From contig BDSL01000116.1 of the NCBI GenBank assembly GCA_003116995.1, forward strand, positions 236,344 through 300,343: a stretch of DNA of 64,000 nucleotides, written 5' to 3'. The notes below the pieces were generated by a model, which made no database searches, had not been told where the DNA came from, and was given only the letters and a program-made list of their open reading frames with translations. Source of the stretch: Yamagishiella unicocca (Eukaryota; Chlorophyta; Chlorophyceae; Chlamydomonadales; Volvocaceae). Within the stretch, counting starts at the first letter, position 1, and the number at the start of each line of letters is the position of its first letter. This document shows positions 12,001-22,100 of this stretch, one piece after another. Made by a program: the position numbers and the translations under genes.

Positions 12001-14890
12001 AGCTGGCGCATGGTCTTCGGACACCTATATTGTGGGCGCATGCTGGAGCACTAGGATTGACTACCGTCAGACTGTGTGTGTGGGGGGGGGGTGGCATAAA
12101 AGCCGCTGACGCGACGGACCGTGTGTATGGGGCGGGGGGCCCGAGGGCACCATTTCTGACACCTTCGGACGCTTGTGGGTGGGGCTGCTGCCGCGAGGAG
12201 GCCACCGTCATTTGTGGACCGGGCGGGGCCGTGTGCCGGTGAGGCCCGTGCTGGCTGTCCTCGAGTAGTCCGGTCGCATGTCGCTGTCGTGCTGGCTGCC
12301 CCATTGCTGGCGTGCCTGCTCCTGCCACCTACCTCCACAGTACACCAGCCTACCTTCATGCCCATGTGCCGACTACCAGCCTACATGCCCACGCGCACAC
12401 CGATCCACGCCTTCGCTTCTGCTTTGCAAATGTGCGCGTTTTTTTCCATCAAACACACAAATCATGGTTTTTTTTTTATCAAACACCAACTTTATCAAAC
12501 ACTGATTTTACCCGACACTGATTTTACCAAACACTGATTTTACCAAAAACACTGATTTTATTTACAAACTCGCACACTTACATCTAACTACCTAACTACC
12601 TAACTACCTACCTGTCTGCCCGGCGTCCCCCCATGTCGTGTAACCGGGTGATTATGGCCCCCCCCGCCCCCCCGCCCCCCCGCCCCCCCGCCCGGGTCAG
12701 ATCACTCCCGAAGCCGCGGAGTCGCTGCTGCGCAGTGTGGTTCTGAACGCGTGGCAGCGGTCCCCCTGCGAGAGCCTGGAGGACACGCTGTCCTTCGGAG
12801 CCACGGTGGACTTCTTCCTGCCCTTCTTCCCGCTCACACGGTCGGAGGTAGGTGGGGGGCCGGGTGGATGGATCGTGCAGGGGAGGGGAGGAGAGGGGGA
12901 AAGGAAGCTGTGTGTGGGGGGGGGTTACAAGTAAAGAACCGGTAACTCGACTGGGTGTGTGGGGGGGGCGCGCCAAATGTCATGTGTGTGGATACACCGG
13001 CAAGCCGTTAATGCTACACACGGAAAGTGTACAGGGTGCGGTAGTGGGTGCGCCAGGGGGTTGGTCTTAGGGTTTTACGGTCCTAGTCTTAGGGTCGTAG
13101 TCTTAGGTTTTTAGGGTGTGTGAGTGGGTGCGCCAGGGGTTAGTCTTAGGGTGGCGATGTGGGAGGCTGCGTTGGCCAGGTTGGGGGTACTGGGGGCGGC
13201 GTGGGTGGAGCTGAGGTGGCGGGGGGGGCGGGGGTCAGGCCTCTGGCGGCGAGGGCTGGGTGGGCGGGGCTGGTCGTGTGGGGAGCGGACGGAGGCGGTC
13301 GGCACCCCGGACCTCCGAGAGATGCAACCACCCTCCCCCCAGCCCAGGAGCCTCGTCTCCTGCACCCTCTCGCGCCGCCGCAAGATACCAGCACTGACAC
13401 CCTGCGAGCGCACGCGTATCCCTCGCACCCGGTCCCCCCCCCTATTCGTCAGTCAGTCCCAGTGCTCCAGCATGCGCCCACAAATTCGGTGTCCGACGAC
13501 CATGCGCCAGCTGTCCTGTCCCTGTCGCGTTACTGTTTTTTCATGCCACACCCCCCATTCGTGGGGCCTCACAAAGCCTGACGGTCCGTCCAAGTCCACC
13601 GCTAGCGGAATTAAGGCCTCGGCGCCCCTCCCCAATTTCGCGAGACTAAATGACTCCGTCCTTTTCTTACCTGCCACACGTGCTCTGCACGTGCTAGGCC
13701 ACCCAATCACTGGCATGTTCATGTATGTCCTCCCCACCCTGCCAACCCCCCCCCCCTCGCAAACCCCGGCCAGTCCCGACCCTACGGGTTTCCCCCTCAT
13801 ATCCCCCACCTCCCCGGGGCGTCTGTCCCCCGGCCCCCGCGCCTCCCCAGATCACCAAGCTGATGAGCATGGAGCTCACATCGATGTACGGCAGCCGGCT
13901 GAGCCCGCTGGGGGGGACGCTGGTTCCGGAGCCAGCTGCGGTGGCCTGGCTGGTGGAGCGAGTGGATTTCGCTGGGGGCAACTACCCGATAGAGGGGGCC
14001 AAACAGGTGGGGGCCGGGCCCCGGGGGGGTTGGCGGGGAAACCGTTGGACGCGACATACGGAGAAAAGAAAACCACTGCTACAAAGAGAAAAGTTTAGGA
14101 GACGCGCCCGAGGGGGGTTGTTGACGAGAGGAAAGCCGTGGCTCGGCCGGGGCGGGGCGGGGCGGCGGCATGACACTGCTGTCTGTGGTATGAGGGGCTT
14201 CCACCTGCTCGCTGGTACACACCTCCCCGGCAGCAGCTAGCGCCCCTTACTGGCCGCGAGGCTGCCGTACAAGCTGCAGCGCAGCGCAGCCGCAGACTGG
14301 TAGCTGGTCTTCGCCGTCATGCCGCGCCTCCGCGAACGTCCGCGTTCGGAATGTCCGCGTTTGGAATGTCGGCGTTTGAAATGTCGGCGTTTGAAATGTC
14401 GGCGTTTGAAATGTCGGCGTTTGCCCTCGGCCGGAACATTTTTTCATCAAACGCATCTGGAGTTTTGCGGTGTGGTGCGGCAGCAACTACCCGCCCGGGT
14501 GCTCCTCCGGACGCCTCCTCGCCGCCTCACGCTCGTGCCGCCGCTGCCAATCGCCGCGTCCCCCAAACCCCCGGGTGTTGGAAGGCTATGCACCCACTTC
14601 ATTTCCCCAGTCGCGTCACCGGGTCTTTTATTGTAACCCCCCCGGTGATGCGTCCAACCCGCTGCGTCCAACCCCCCGGTGATGCGTCCAACCCGCTGCG
14701 TCCCCCCGCCCCCCCCCCCCGGGTGCAGGTGTCCGCAGTGTGCATCAAGCACGTGTCACGGTTGGTTCGCGGTGTGGAGGAGGAGCTGCGGGCGCGCAAG
14801 CACCGCCCGCAGCAAGGCCACGTCGAGTACCGGCTGGGTGTGGCGCCTGATGGCCGGGGGCTGCAGTTGCAGCGGGTGGACCTGCAGTAG
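9015..14890 (+). CDS. Torsin/Clp-like AAA+ ATPase with signal peptide
   Basis: Seven exons: 9015-9078, 9872-10218, 10559-10758, 11749-11830, 12701-12847, 13851-14006, 14729-14890; 385 aa, all junctions GT-AG and in frame. Residues 1-21 form a hydrophobic signal peptide (MVIMPVAAALAAVFMAALHL). VVGQDLAVRQLV (about 42-53) opens the AAA+ module. Walker A is GPPGVGKT (100-107). Walker B is LLVVEEYDKLD (171-181), with Glu in place of the usual first Asp. LLESNLG (208-214) is the sensor-1 strand. EGAK near 328-331 sits where torsins have the GCK sensor-2 motif and ClpB has GAR. Length, single AAA domain and signal peptide fit a torsin-like ATPase of the ER/nuclear-envelope lumen. A Clp/HSP100-derived protein elsewhere is the alternative. 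The first exon is short and its join over 793 bp is the weakest part. Confidence 0.8.
9672..9786 (-). repeat. Family C dispersed intron element
   Basis: Reverse-complement landmarks: GTTTGCCGG, CCCAGTGCTCCAGCATGCGC, GACCATGCGCC, CGCGTCAACGG. It lies in intron 1 of the AAA+ gene, followed by a short inverted family B copy (about 9816-9842) next to the acceptor. Confidence 0.75.
10227..10365 (+). repeat. Purine (GGA/GGGGGA) simple repeat in intron 2 of the AAA+ gene
   Basis: Irregular GGAGGAGG and GGGGGAGG runs follow a truncated family A start (GGTTTCGAGGAATGCGAGGC) just inside the donor at 10219. Confidence 0.8.
10501..10543 (-). repeat. Family A element at the acceptor of AAA+ intron 2
   Basis: CTGTCCTAAACGG, then TTTTTTCTCGCATCC, then ACGGGTCTTCCTCGG. 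It ends about 15 bp before the acceptor (exon starts 10559) and is inverted relative to the truncated copy at the donor. Confidence 0.82.
10765..10838 (+). repeat. Family A element at the donor of AAA+ intron 3
   Basis: Begins about 6 bp inside the donor at 10759: GTTCGAGGGAGACCCGTGGA, TGCCCGAAAAACCCGTTT, ACAGAAGTTTTGAGATGCAT, GCTGGAGAACTGG. Confidence 0.88.
11665..11730 (-). repeat. Family A element at the acceptor of AAA+ intron 3
   Basis: CTCCAGCATGCACCTCGACA, CGTCTGTCCTAAACGG, ACGCGGGTCTTCCTC. It ends about 18 bp before the acceptor (exon starts 11749) and forms an inverted pair with 10765-10838. Confidence 0.86.
11971..12080 (+). repeat. Family C dispersed intron element
   Basis: CAAAAACCGTTTACGCGACA, GGACTGGATAGCTGGCGCAT, GGTCTTCGGACACC, GGGCGCATGCTGGAGCACTA, GATTGACTACCGTCAG. 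It is in AAA+ intron 4, preceded by a family B copy near 11925-11960. A closely related copy is at 52091-52200. Confidence 0.85.
12430..12590. repeat. T-rich tandem repeat island in AAA+ intron 4
   Basis: Units of about 16-20 bp of the type ACACTGATTTTACCAA, plus TATCAAACAC variants, repeat five to six times. The stretch is strikingly T-rich for this GC-rich window. Confidence 0.8.
13055..13152. repeat. Degenerate TTAGGG-rich stretch in AAA+ intron 5
   Basis: Several TCTTAGGG or TTTTTAGGG-like words lie between two copies of GTGGGTGCGCCAGGGG (about 13046 and 13126). It resembles decayed telomere-type repeats but is not a regular array. Confidence 0.5.
13450..13550 (-). repeat. Family C dispersed intron element
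   Basis: CAGTCCCAGTGCTCCAGCAT, GCGCCCACAAATTCGG, GTCCGACGACCATGCGCC, CTGTCGCGTTACTG. It is in AAA+ intron 5. A family B copy in the opposite orientation is near the donor (12923-12953). Confidence 0.82.
14330..14432. repeat. Tandem repeat, about 17 bp unit, in AAA+ intron 6
   Basis: AATGTCGGCGTTTGA-type units repeat about six times. The earliest units are diverged (GTCCGCGTTCGG). Confidence 0.85.
14581..14637 (-). repeat. Family B dispersed intron element
   Basis: GGCTATGCACCCACTTCATT, TCCCCAGTCGCGTCACCGGG, TCTTTTATTGTAACCCCC. It sits on the acceptor side of AAA+ intron 6. The donor side (about 14036-14060) has a sense-oriented relative, GGGGAAACCGTTGGACGCGA. Confidence 0.78.
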
Positions 14891-15255
14891 TGCGACACAC
14901 GTGCTGACCAGGCTACGTCCCTCACGCATGTCACGTAGAGTGGAGGGATGGAGAGTTTTATGTTTTATGCGGTGTGGGCGAGGAACGGGAGCGCGGGCGT
15001 TAAATCTGCAAGCTGTACGGGAAGGCCGAGGGGGGGGGCTTCAGACGTAAGGGGAGAAGTGATGCATATTAAAACTGGTTGCCAACGTCTGAATGCTTCC
15101 AATTAACCTTCATCTAGGCATCGTGATTCCTCACACCTCTCACCGGCCGTCTGTGCACAACTGCAGATAGCTATCCACCAGCGCAGAGTGCACATTTCTC
15201 GGACATATAGCACAGAGTGCACATTTCTGTGTATACTTGTATTGGATATATAGGT

Positions 15256-15260
15256 TGTAA
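15256..15260 (+). terminator. Possible TGTAA polyadenylation signal of the AAA+ gene
   Basis: First TGTAA after the stop at 14888-14890, 366 nt downstream. It lies only 28 bp before the next gene's ATG, so the two transcripts would nearly touch or overlap. Confidence 0.3.
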
Positions 15261-15287
15261 CAATTTGCGGTTGCACCTGATACGACC

Positions 15288-16196
15288 ATGGAGAAGCCAG
15301 AGGCCGTCGTGAAGGAGCTTGAGAACTACCTAGCGGCTCAAAGGATTGACAAGGTCGTAAAGGAGATGGTTGTAAGCGTGCTGCATGCCAAGCCGGAGAG
15401 CGTCGAGCAGCACATGTAAGGCTCGTTCGTGTTTTAATCGAACGCTCGCAAACCGCTGACGAACATTATGCCGTGCATATAATAGGCTCAAGCATCTGCT
15501 TACAAAAACGAAAGAATCGGAAGGCGAGGTTGCTGTATCCAGCACCGAAGATGGTGTACATGTGGCGTTTACTCATAGAGAAGACGCTTGTCACCAGGTG
15601 CGCAGCGCGACAGGTAGCCCTAACATACTTCAATTCGCTTACGTTGCTTCAGCCGGCGGCCCAGTAAGAGGACCGAAACCCCACGCGTTCCGCGCGCCTG
15701 TGTCCCACGCAAACACGAGTCGCTGCGCTTCCATCGCGCCTCCGTGCTCACACGTGTTTCTGTCGCGCGCAGTACCTGATCTCCAAAGGCGTCCATGAGC
15801 TTTTCGCGGAGCTCCTCCAACGGGTACGTCTGCCTGGCCCTTTTGAGCGCACGCCTTCCTCATGGACTAACACCTGCTACTCAGCTGGCTCATGGACCCC
15901 TCATCAGCACCTGGCTAACGAACGCCGTGATGCCACCAGCTCGTGCACCACCCACGTCCCCATATTGACACCTGCCGGGAAATGTCGCAGCGGGGGGGCG
16001 CACATCCGTAAGGCGTCCCGACCCAATCCAATCCGACCCAAACCACACCTTGCACTTCCATCTGGCGTCCTCCGTCGTTGAACAGAACGCACTCTTCACA
16101 CCCGTGCGCCTCTCCCCCGTCCACGCTCATTCGCAGATGGCGCAAGAGCAGCCCGACGACGTGGCGGGGTTCATCGTCTCCCACCTGTCCCAATAA
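15288..16196 (+). CDS. Small RIIa/DPY-30-like dimerisation-docking protein, probably axonemal
   Basis: Four exons: 15288-15415, 15486-15597, 15773-15823, 16137-16196; 116 aa, frame kept at each junction and good donors (GTAAGG, GTGCGC, GTACGT). The C-terminal third (YLISKGVHELFAELL, AQEQPDDVAGFIVSHL) has the two-helix pattern of RIIa/DPY-30 docking domains, with the usual short acidic-Pro turn before the second helix. The N-terminal third (YLAAQRIDKVV, HAKPESVEQHMLKHL) looks like a second, weaker copy. The linker between them is polar and charged. In chlamydomonad algae such small proteins bind amphipathic helices of A-kinase-anchor-like proteins in radial spokes and the central apparatus. 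That location is inferred from the family, not read from the sequence. Confidence 0.7.
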
Positions 16197-16314
16197 TAGT
16201 AGTAATCATGACCAAGCAGCCCGCCGGAAGGACTCCAGGGAGGCTCACCGCAGGGGCCTCTCCATGCAGCAGCGCGCCAGCCGCTGTCAGCTTCCGCCAG
16301 CTGACGCCGTATGA

Positions 16315-16416
16315 AGGCTGCATGAGGGTTGCATGAGGGTTGCATGAGGCTGCACGAGGGTTGCATGACGCCGTACGAAGGATTGCATGAGGCTGCATGA
16401 GGGTTGCATGAGGCCC
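16315..16416. repeat. Tandem repeat GGTTGCATGAG
   Basis: GAGGGTTGCAT and GAGGCTGCAT/ACG units of about 10-11 bp repeat about eight times in the presumed 3' UTR of the RIIa-like gene, with a short interruption GACGCCGTACGAAGG. Confidence 0.85.
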
Positions 16417-16675
16417 TGCAAGGCAGCGACCTCATCGCGGTCCCCAGGGGCTGGGGGGCTGAGCACCCCCCCCCCCGGGGGACGCACGCGGTGATCGAGT
16501 CATGGTTATAAGGGGGGCTGTTGGGCGGCTGCACCAGCGGCCGCTTCAATGCCGCAACCGCAAGCCGGGGCTCAAGTTGCAGAGGCGGCGGCAGCGGCGG
16601 CAGTGGGGGGGGCTGGGGGTGGTAAAGCGAAACCTGGCGTGACACGGCTGGAGCGAGCAGCAACACCTCGGGGTG

Positions 16676-16680
16676 TGTAA
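16676..16680 (+). terminator. Candidate TGTAA polyadenylation signal of the RIIa-like gene
   Basis: First TGTAA after the stop at 16194-16196, about 480 nt downstream. Confidence 0.45.
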
Positions 16681-16724
16681 TGCCGCCGGGGAAGCATTTT
16701 ACAAAAAACGTTTTGGAGTGGTAG

Positions 16725-16825
16725 AGGTCCCGAAGGGCACTTGAGAGGCCCCGGAGGGCACCTGAGAGGTGCTGGAGGGCACTTGAGAGGTCCCGGAGGG
16801 CATTTGAGGGGACTTGAGAGTGATA
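16725..16825. repeat. Tandem repeat, about 20-22 bp unit (GGAGGGCACTTGAGAGG)
   Basis: Four to five units of CCCCGGAGGGCACCTGAGAG type. The stretch is open in several frames but shows no domain. Confidence 0.8.
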
Positions 16826-19081
16826 CTGTACAAGCGGGGTGTGGGGCAGTTAGGAGCCGCAACCCGGAGGATGGCGCCCGCCGCACCACATGCACACACT
16901 ACCCCCCACACACCCGCGGTCCCGTCTGGCGAGTCGCTCTGACGATCCCAAGACAACCATGAGCAGCATGCTTCGGCTTGTGCTGGCTGGTTACGTGGCT
17001 GGGCAAGCTTGCCTGACGTGGCCCCAGCAACCGCAACCGCAACCGCACGCCCGCACTTCACACGTGCGTAGAATTCGGGTTGTTGACGCACGGAGGGGGC
17101 CATACAGGCGCCAATGACAAGGGAATCGCCGACCGCAAGGAGGTGCATCGCCGCCTGGTTGGTACCAGCGTGTGCTGGCTTTGGTACCTGGCACAGGAAC
17201 CCATGCCGGCAGTGGGTCGGAGCGTCGGAGCGTCGGTGCGTCGGTGCCATTGAATTGGGCCCCGCGGCATGCATGGCCCGCGGATTGAGGCTTCACGGCT
17301 GCGGCAGCGACTGTCATGTAGCCGTACCGCGAGGTCGGGGCGGGTCGTGGTGGTGGCAGTGGGGTCGGGTCGTGGTGGTGGCAGTGGGGCGGGTCGTGAT
17401 GGTGGCAGTGGAGGGGTCGTCGTGGTGGCGGTGGGGTCGTGTGGCGGCCGTGGGGTGATACCGCCAACAGGCCCCGGGGCCCCCCGGGCCACCAGCGCCG
17501 CCCCGGCAGAGCTGCCAGGGGCCCTAGGGTAGCGGGGCCAGGCGGGCGGCGAGCGGCCCGGGTGGCGGCCAGGCGGTGGCGACCCGGGAGACAGTCAACA
17601 GGGCGGCTGGCCGGACAGCTGGCACGGCCCACTGGAGCGCAGAGGCGGCCGGAGGACGTGGTAGTCGACGTTTGTTGGTGTGCCTTGTGGGCCTTGTGGG
17701 CCTTGTGTGGCTTGTGTGCCTCGGCGGTAATGGTGGCGATGAGGGATGGCACTCCTAGCAGCCGGCAGCGTGCGGCTGTCACAGCAGTGATATCATATCA
17801 TGTCGGTGGCGACCGTCCATCCATTATCATTGTTGCGGCAAGCGCAGGGCGTCTGTGTTGAAGCAGGATACGACTGTTACAAACAAGCAGGTTCCCGGTA
17901 GTGGCCGGAGAAGCAGTCGCGACGTGCCGCATGTCCGCCTGGTTGAGTGCACAACGGAAGCCCCCAGTGTACTTAATTCAGAGCGGGCGCGGGGAGGCCG
18001 CGCGGAAAAGGTTCGTCTCATGATCTTAGAGACGGCCGCGAACGGACCGCGTCTCCACCTGGCGGCGGAGTGTAGAACGGAGACCCCTAGTGGACAAAAC
18101 ACAGAACGTCGGGCTGGGCGGCTCCCGACAGCGAGTCGAGCTGAGCAAAACCCAGCGGGCGGGCCCCAAAACTGCAGCCCCGCAGCGCCGACGAGATCGC
18201 AAGATTGCCCTGGCACCACCGCAAGGTGCTCTTCGAGCACACCGACCATCGCACAAGCAACAGTGGCACCGGCGAGGGGACACCAGGCCGGCGCCGGTCC
18301 CAGAAATTCCCTGCACCCACAGGCGGCAAGTTATGTGGTATTGTGTAGTGCTCTGGCAATTCCGGTGGCGTTGTATGATGCTGTTGTCGCCGGGCATGCT
18401 AAGCCAAGGACAACACGCGGCCCCCGTCCTCCATTCCACCCATACCGGGATACTTAGGTTTCTGTCTCTTTCGTCTCCTTCAGTGTCAGACGGTGTGCCC
18501 GATGGTTTTACCTTTTGCTCTGGAACCCATTGCAAGAGTTACTACTACAAAAACCGGCACTAAACCGACAATAACACGACCGTTACAAAGATAACCACCT
18601 GCCGATGAGCACCACTAACTAGACGGCGCACCCATTCTTCCATGGATCAGCGCGTGTGCAAATAAAATAGTTTCAGTTGGAAAGGTTGATGCTGATAGCC
18701 CGACAGGTCCTCAGCTCGCCGATCCACCGTGGATCTCTGGTGTCACGGGGCTCACGGAGCTTCACGGGCTGTCACGGGTTGCATCTGGGAAAGAAAGTGA
18801 AGATCCACCGTGCCCTCGGGCGCCAGTACTTGTCTTAACAAACGTTTTCTACAGCCTGTTTCATATTTATTGTCCACCGCGAAGTTAGCTTTGCTGCTGC
18901 TCCTTGGCTCGCTGCTCGCTGTTAGTTACTCACGCAAGCAGCCGGTTTACGCGCTGCGAAGTGCGCCATTGCGCCGCCCGAGCGGCATGCTGCGCCCTTT
19001 GCTTAGCATCTGAAGCCATCTTGGATGCAATCCTGTCAAAGGCCAACATACCCCGTTGTTGCGCCCTCGACCAAGCCCTAA

Positions 19082-19091
19082 AACCCTAACG
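19082..19091 (+). promoter_or_regulatory. Telo-box-like motif (AAACCCTAA)
   Basis: CCCTAAAACCCTAAC lies immediately upstream of the assigned ATG of the DUF3638 gene. AAACCCTAA is a known plant promoter element, but a role here is only suggested by position. Confidence 0.25.
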
Positions 19092-19105
19092 TCGCGACTC
19101 GCTTC

Positions 19106-22100
19106 ATGGCGGTGGTGGTTGAAGCCGGCGGAGCTTCCTGCTGGTGCGAGCCGGAGCTGCTCCTGACCAGCCTGTACGGTTTTGCCCACTCGCCGGCCAG
19201 CCAGCTGCAGGGCGTTGAGCATGTTCGCGCCTTCTGCGCTTTGTTCGAGCAGTTCACCGAGCAGGCGCTACGGCAGGTGCGGTGACACGTGCGTGGAAGG
19301 GGGGCGGTGAATGCGGCGCCGTGTGGGTTTCGAGGAAGACCCATGGATGCGAGAAAAAACCGTTTAGATAAGACGTTTTGAGGTGCATGCGGCGGCTCGT
19401 GGAAAGGGCGGCAGCAATGACACCGAACTACCTAGCTGCCGGCTAGGTGTGATCTAGGTCTAGCGCGTGCATGGGTTATCGGTGGATCCCCTCACCGTTT
19501 GGTTGGCCTTTGCTTGTTTGCTCTGGGCTCTATCCATGCGCGCCACAACAGCCGCCACCCTGTTTCATCATGCCCAGCCCCCCCCGATCCCTCATGCCAA
19601 CTACCTAACCACCGAGTAACCGCGATCTGTGCTCCATCCCCGCTATCTATATACGTACGCTGGCTGCCGCCTGCCTGCTGCAGGACAACACACCAGCAGG
19701 GCAAGACGATGGTGACGCTGCCGACGTTGCTCGAATCTGGGCGGCTGGGCTGGCGGGCGATGACGTGCGGGCCCTCTCCGCGGCAGCAGCGGCCCTGAGC
19801 TCATCCTGGTTGTCTTGGTTTCCCGAGTATGGCTGCGCGCTTTTGGGCCTGTGCTGCCCTCCCGAGGATGAGGACGTGCGGTCTCGACCCGGTGACCTGA
19901 TGGTGCACCTCATCGGGCTGGACGAGTGGAAACTCCGGTTGCACAGGTGCGGTTAGGTCTCGGCGTGATCTGTCAGCTGTCCGGATCGATACGCGACCTG
20001 TACGGCCAGAAAGGCCTTTGCCGGCGTCTTGCATCCATCTTCTATCCTTGCGCCTACATATCCTTGTAAACATCTGCATCTGTTGCTCAACATTCCTTAC
20101 GGACAACTTGGATGGCGTCCAATATCGCGTTTGCCCCTTTCAAATAATACGCGACGTCCTCCTTCGTAACGCACACCTCCTCATGGCTGGGCCATATTAC
20201 CATGACAATGCACTCGCAAATAATGCGTGCTTGCGCTTGACGTCTGCCACGCGCCTACCTTTGACCTTGCCGCCGTTCGTGCCCACCGCAGCACCCAGCA
20301 GCACATCCAGCACACCGCCGAGGCCTGCGGCCACAGCGCCCTGTTTTGCGGCACCCTCGCGGCCGACCACTATGGCTCGCTGCTCGCCAGAGTCCGTCAG
20401 CTTGAGGCGGAGGCGCTCCGGCAGCGCCAGACCAACAAACACAATCATAACGGCTTTCAACGAACACCCGCCTTCATCCACGCGGCGGTCTGCAAGGCCC
20501 TGTCTGAGATTGCGGCAACCGGCGACTGTGGAGGCGAGGGCTCCAATCAGCACACCGTGCCCCGGGGCGGCTTCAGCGACGTGGGGCGACACACCGGCGG
20601 CGACACAGACGGCCGCGACACCTGCTGGCCGCTGGTCAGAGCAGTGATCCAGGTGTGTAGACGTGGGCAAGTGAGAGCAGTGATTCAGATGCGGGCAAAG
20701 AGATGTGTGATGGAGGGTCGATATCGGTACGTTGGTTTATTACTCGGGCAGGGCGGATGCGTAATCCTCCGCACCTTCTGGAAGGTGCTCGCTGCTGGGT
20801 GCGTGATCAATATGTTTGGTGTTGAGATCGGGGAAATGCTGGATAGTAAGCAGCTGGGACCGGGGTACGGGTGCTGGATACCAAACAGCTGGGGCCGGGG
20901 TACGGGTGCTGACTCCGAGTATTGGCGCATGCGTGCGGATGTCGTGCGGGTCCTGGATGATGGATGCTGTGGATGGGTGTTCGTTTCGAGGCCACGCGCG
21001 CATGGCGTTACACTGCATCTTCACGTGCGGTCATCTATCACGACTGGCAGCAGGCCGCATTGAATTCCCTCCCCTCCCTCCCGCGCTGCCTGGAACACAC
21101 AACACAGGTCTTCCTGGAGCACGATGCCATTTCGTCCTGCAGTGCCGACAACATCAGCCCCCAGCCCAACGGCAGCAGTACCGATCCGCAGCAGCCCCCA
21201 GCGCTGCTGTTCCACCAGGCTATGGCGCACCTGGACCTCTGGCTGCTGCGCCGCCAGCTGCGCCTCATGCAGCCCACGCCGCTCATGCTGACGGCGGCCA
21301 TGCAGATGCTGGCCGCCGCCGCCGCCAAGGCGGCGGCGCTGGCGGACGAGGTGTACGACATGTCAGCTTTCACGGCAGCCTGCTCGGCCGCAGAGAAGCA
21401 TTTGCACTTCCTGGCTGGCCAGCGGGCCCTCCTGGCGGCCCGGCCGTATGAGCTGCCTGATGCGGAGTCGCCAGCGCTGCTGGGCACGCACTCGCCCCCA
21501 GCCGGTGTCCTTCCAGAGGCGCTGGCGCCACGTGTGGAGGAGAATGGACTGGCGGCAGCCCAGCAGCGAGCTGCCCGCAACCTGGGCTCGCTGGCTTTGC
21601 TGCCTGACAGCGCGTCAGCAGGTGCATTTGCGTCCTTTAGCCAGACCCTGGATTTCTTGAAGCTGCCGCAATGTGCCGATAGCAGCAGCGACGTGGCCGC
21701 GCAGCTGGCGCTCCGCACCGTAGAGGGGGAGATGTTTAAGCGAGCCGCGCTTGGCTTCGACGACCCGGCCAACCAGCTTAGCCACGACGAGGTGGCGGCG
21801 CTGGAGGGGGTGGTGGACGCCTACCGCGCAGCAGTGCAGAGCTTCCTGCAGGGACCAGCCGGCCAGGCGGTCATGCGCGTGGGGCTGCTCAGCCGGGAGG
21901 TGCTGGTGGTGTGGGTGGCATACTGCCTCACGCACCAGGCCGCAAGCAGGGAGCATCCCATCGTGCGTCGGTACGGCGTGTTTGGGACCCACCACGGGCT
22001 GCGCCACCTGGTGCTGTCGGACCGGGCTGCCGTCGACGCAGCGCTCAGTGTCAGCACCTACCTGCAGAGCCGCGCGGTTCCGGGAAGGGAACTCTTCTCT

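Larger units (their letters stand above)
16681..19105. other. No recognised gene; short repeats only
   Basis: I see no exon chain or domain here. It holds tandem repeats at 16725-16825, 17345-17440 (GGTGGTGGCAGTGGGGTCGG) and 17685-17720 (GCCTTGTGG). There is also an imperfect duplication about 123 bp apart, GAGTGCACAACGGAAGCCCC near 17944 and GAGTGTAGAACGGAGACCCC near 18067. Upstream exons of the DUF3638 gene could lie at the right end. Confidence 0.5.
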
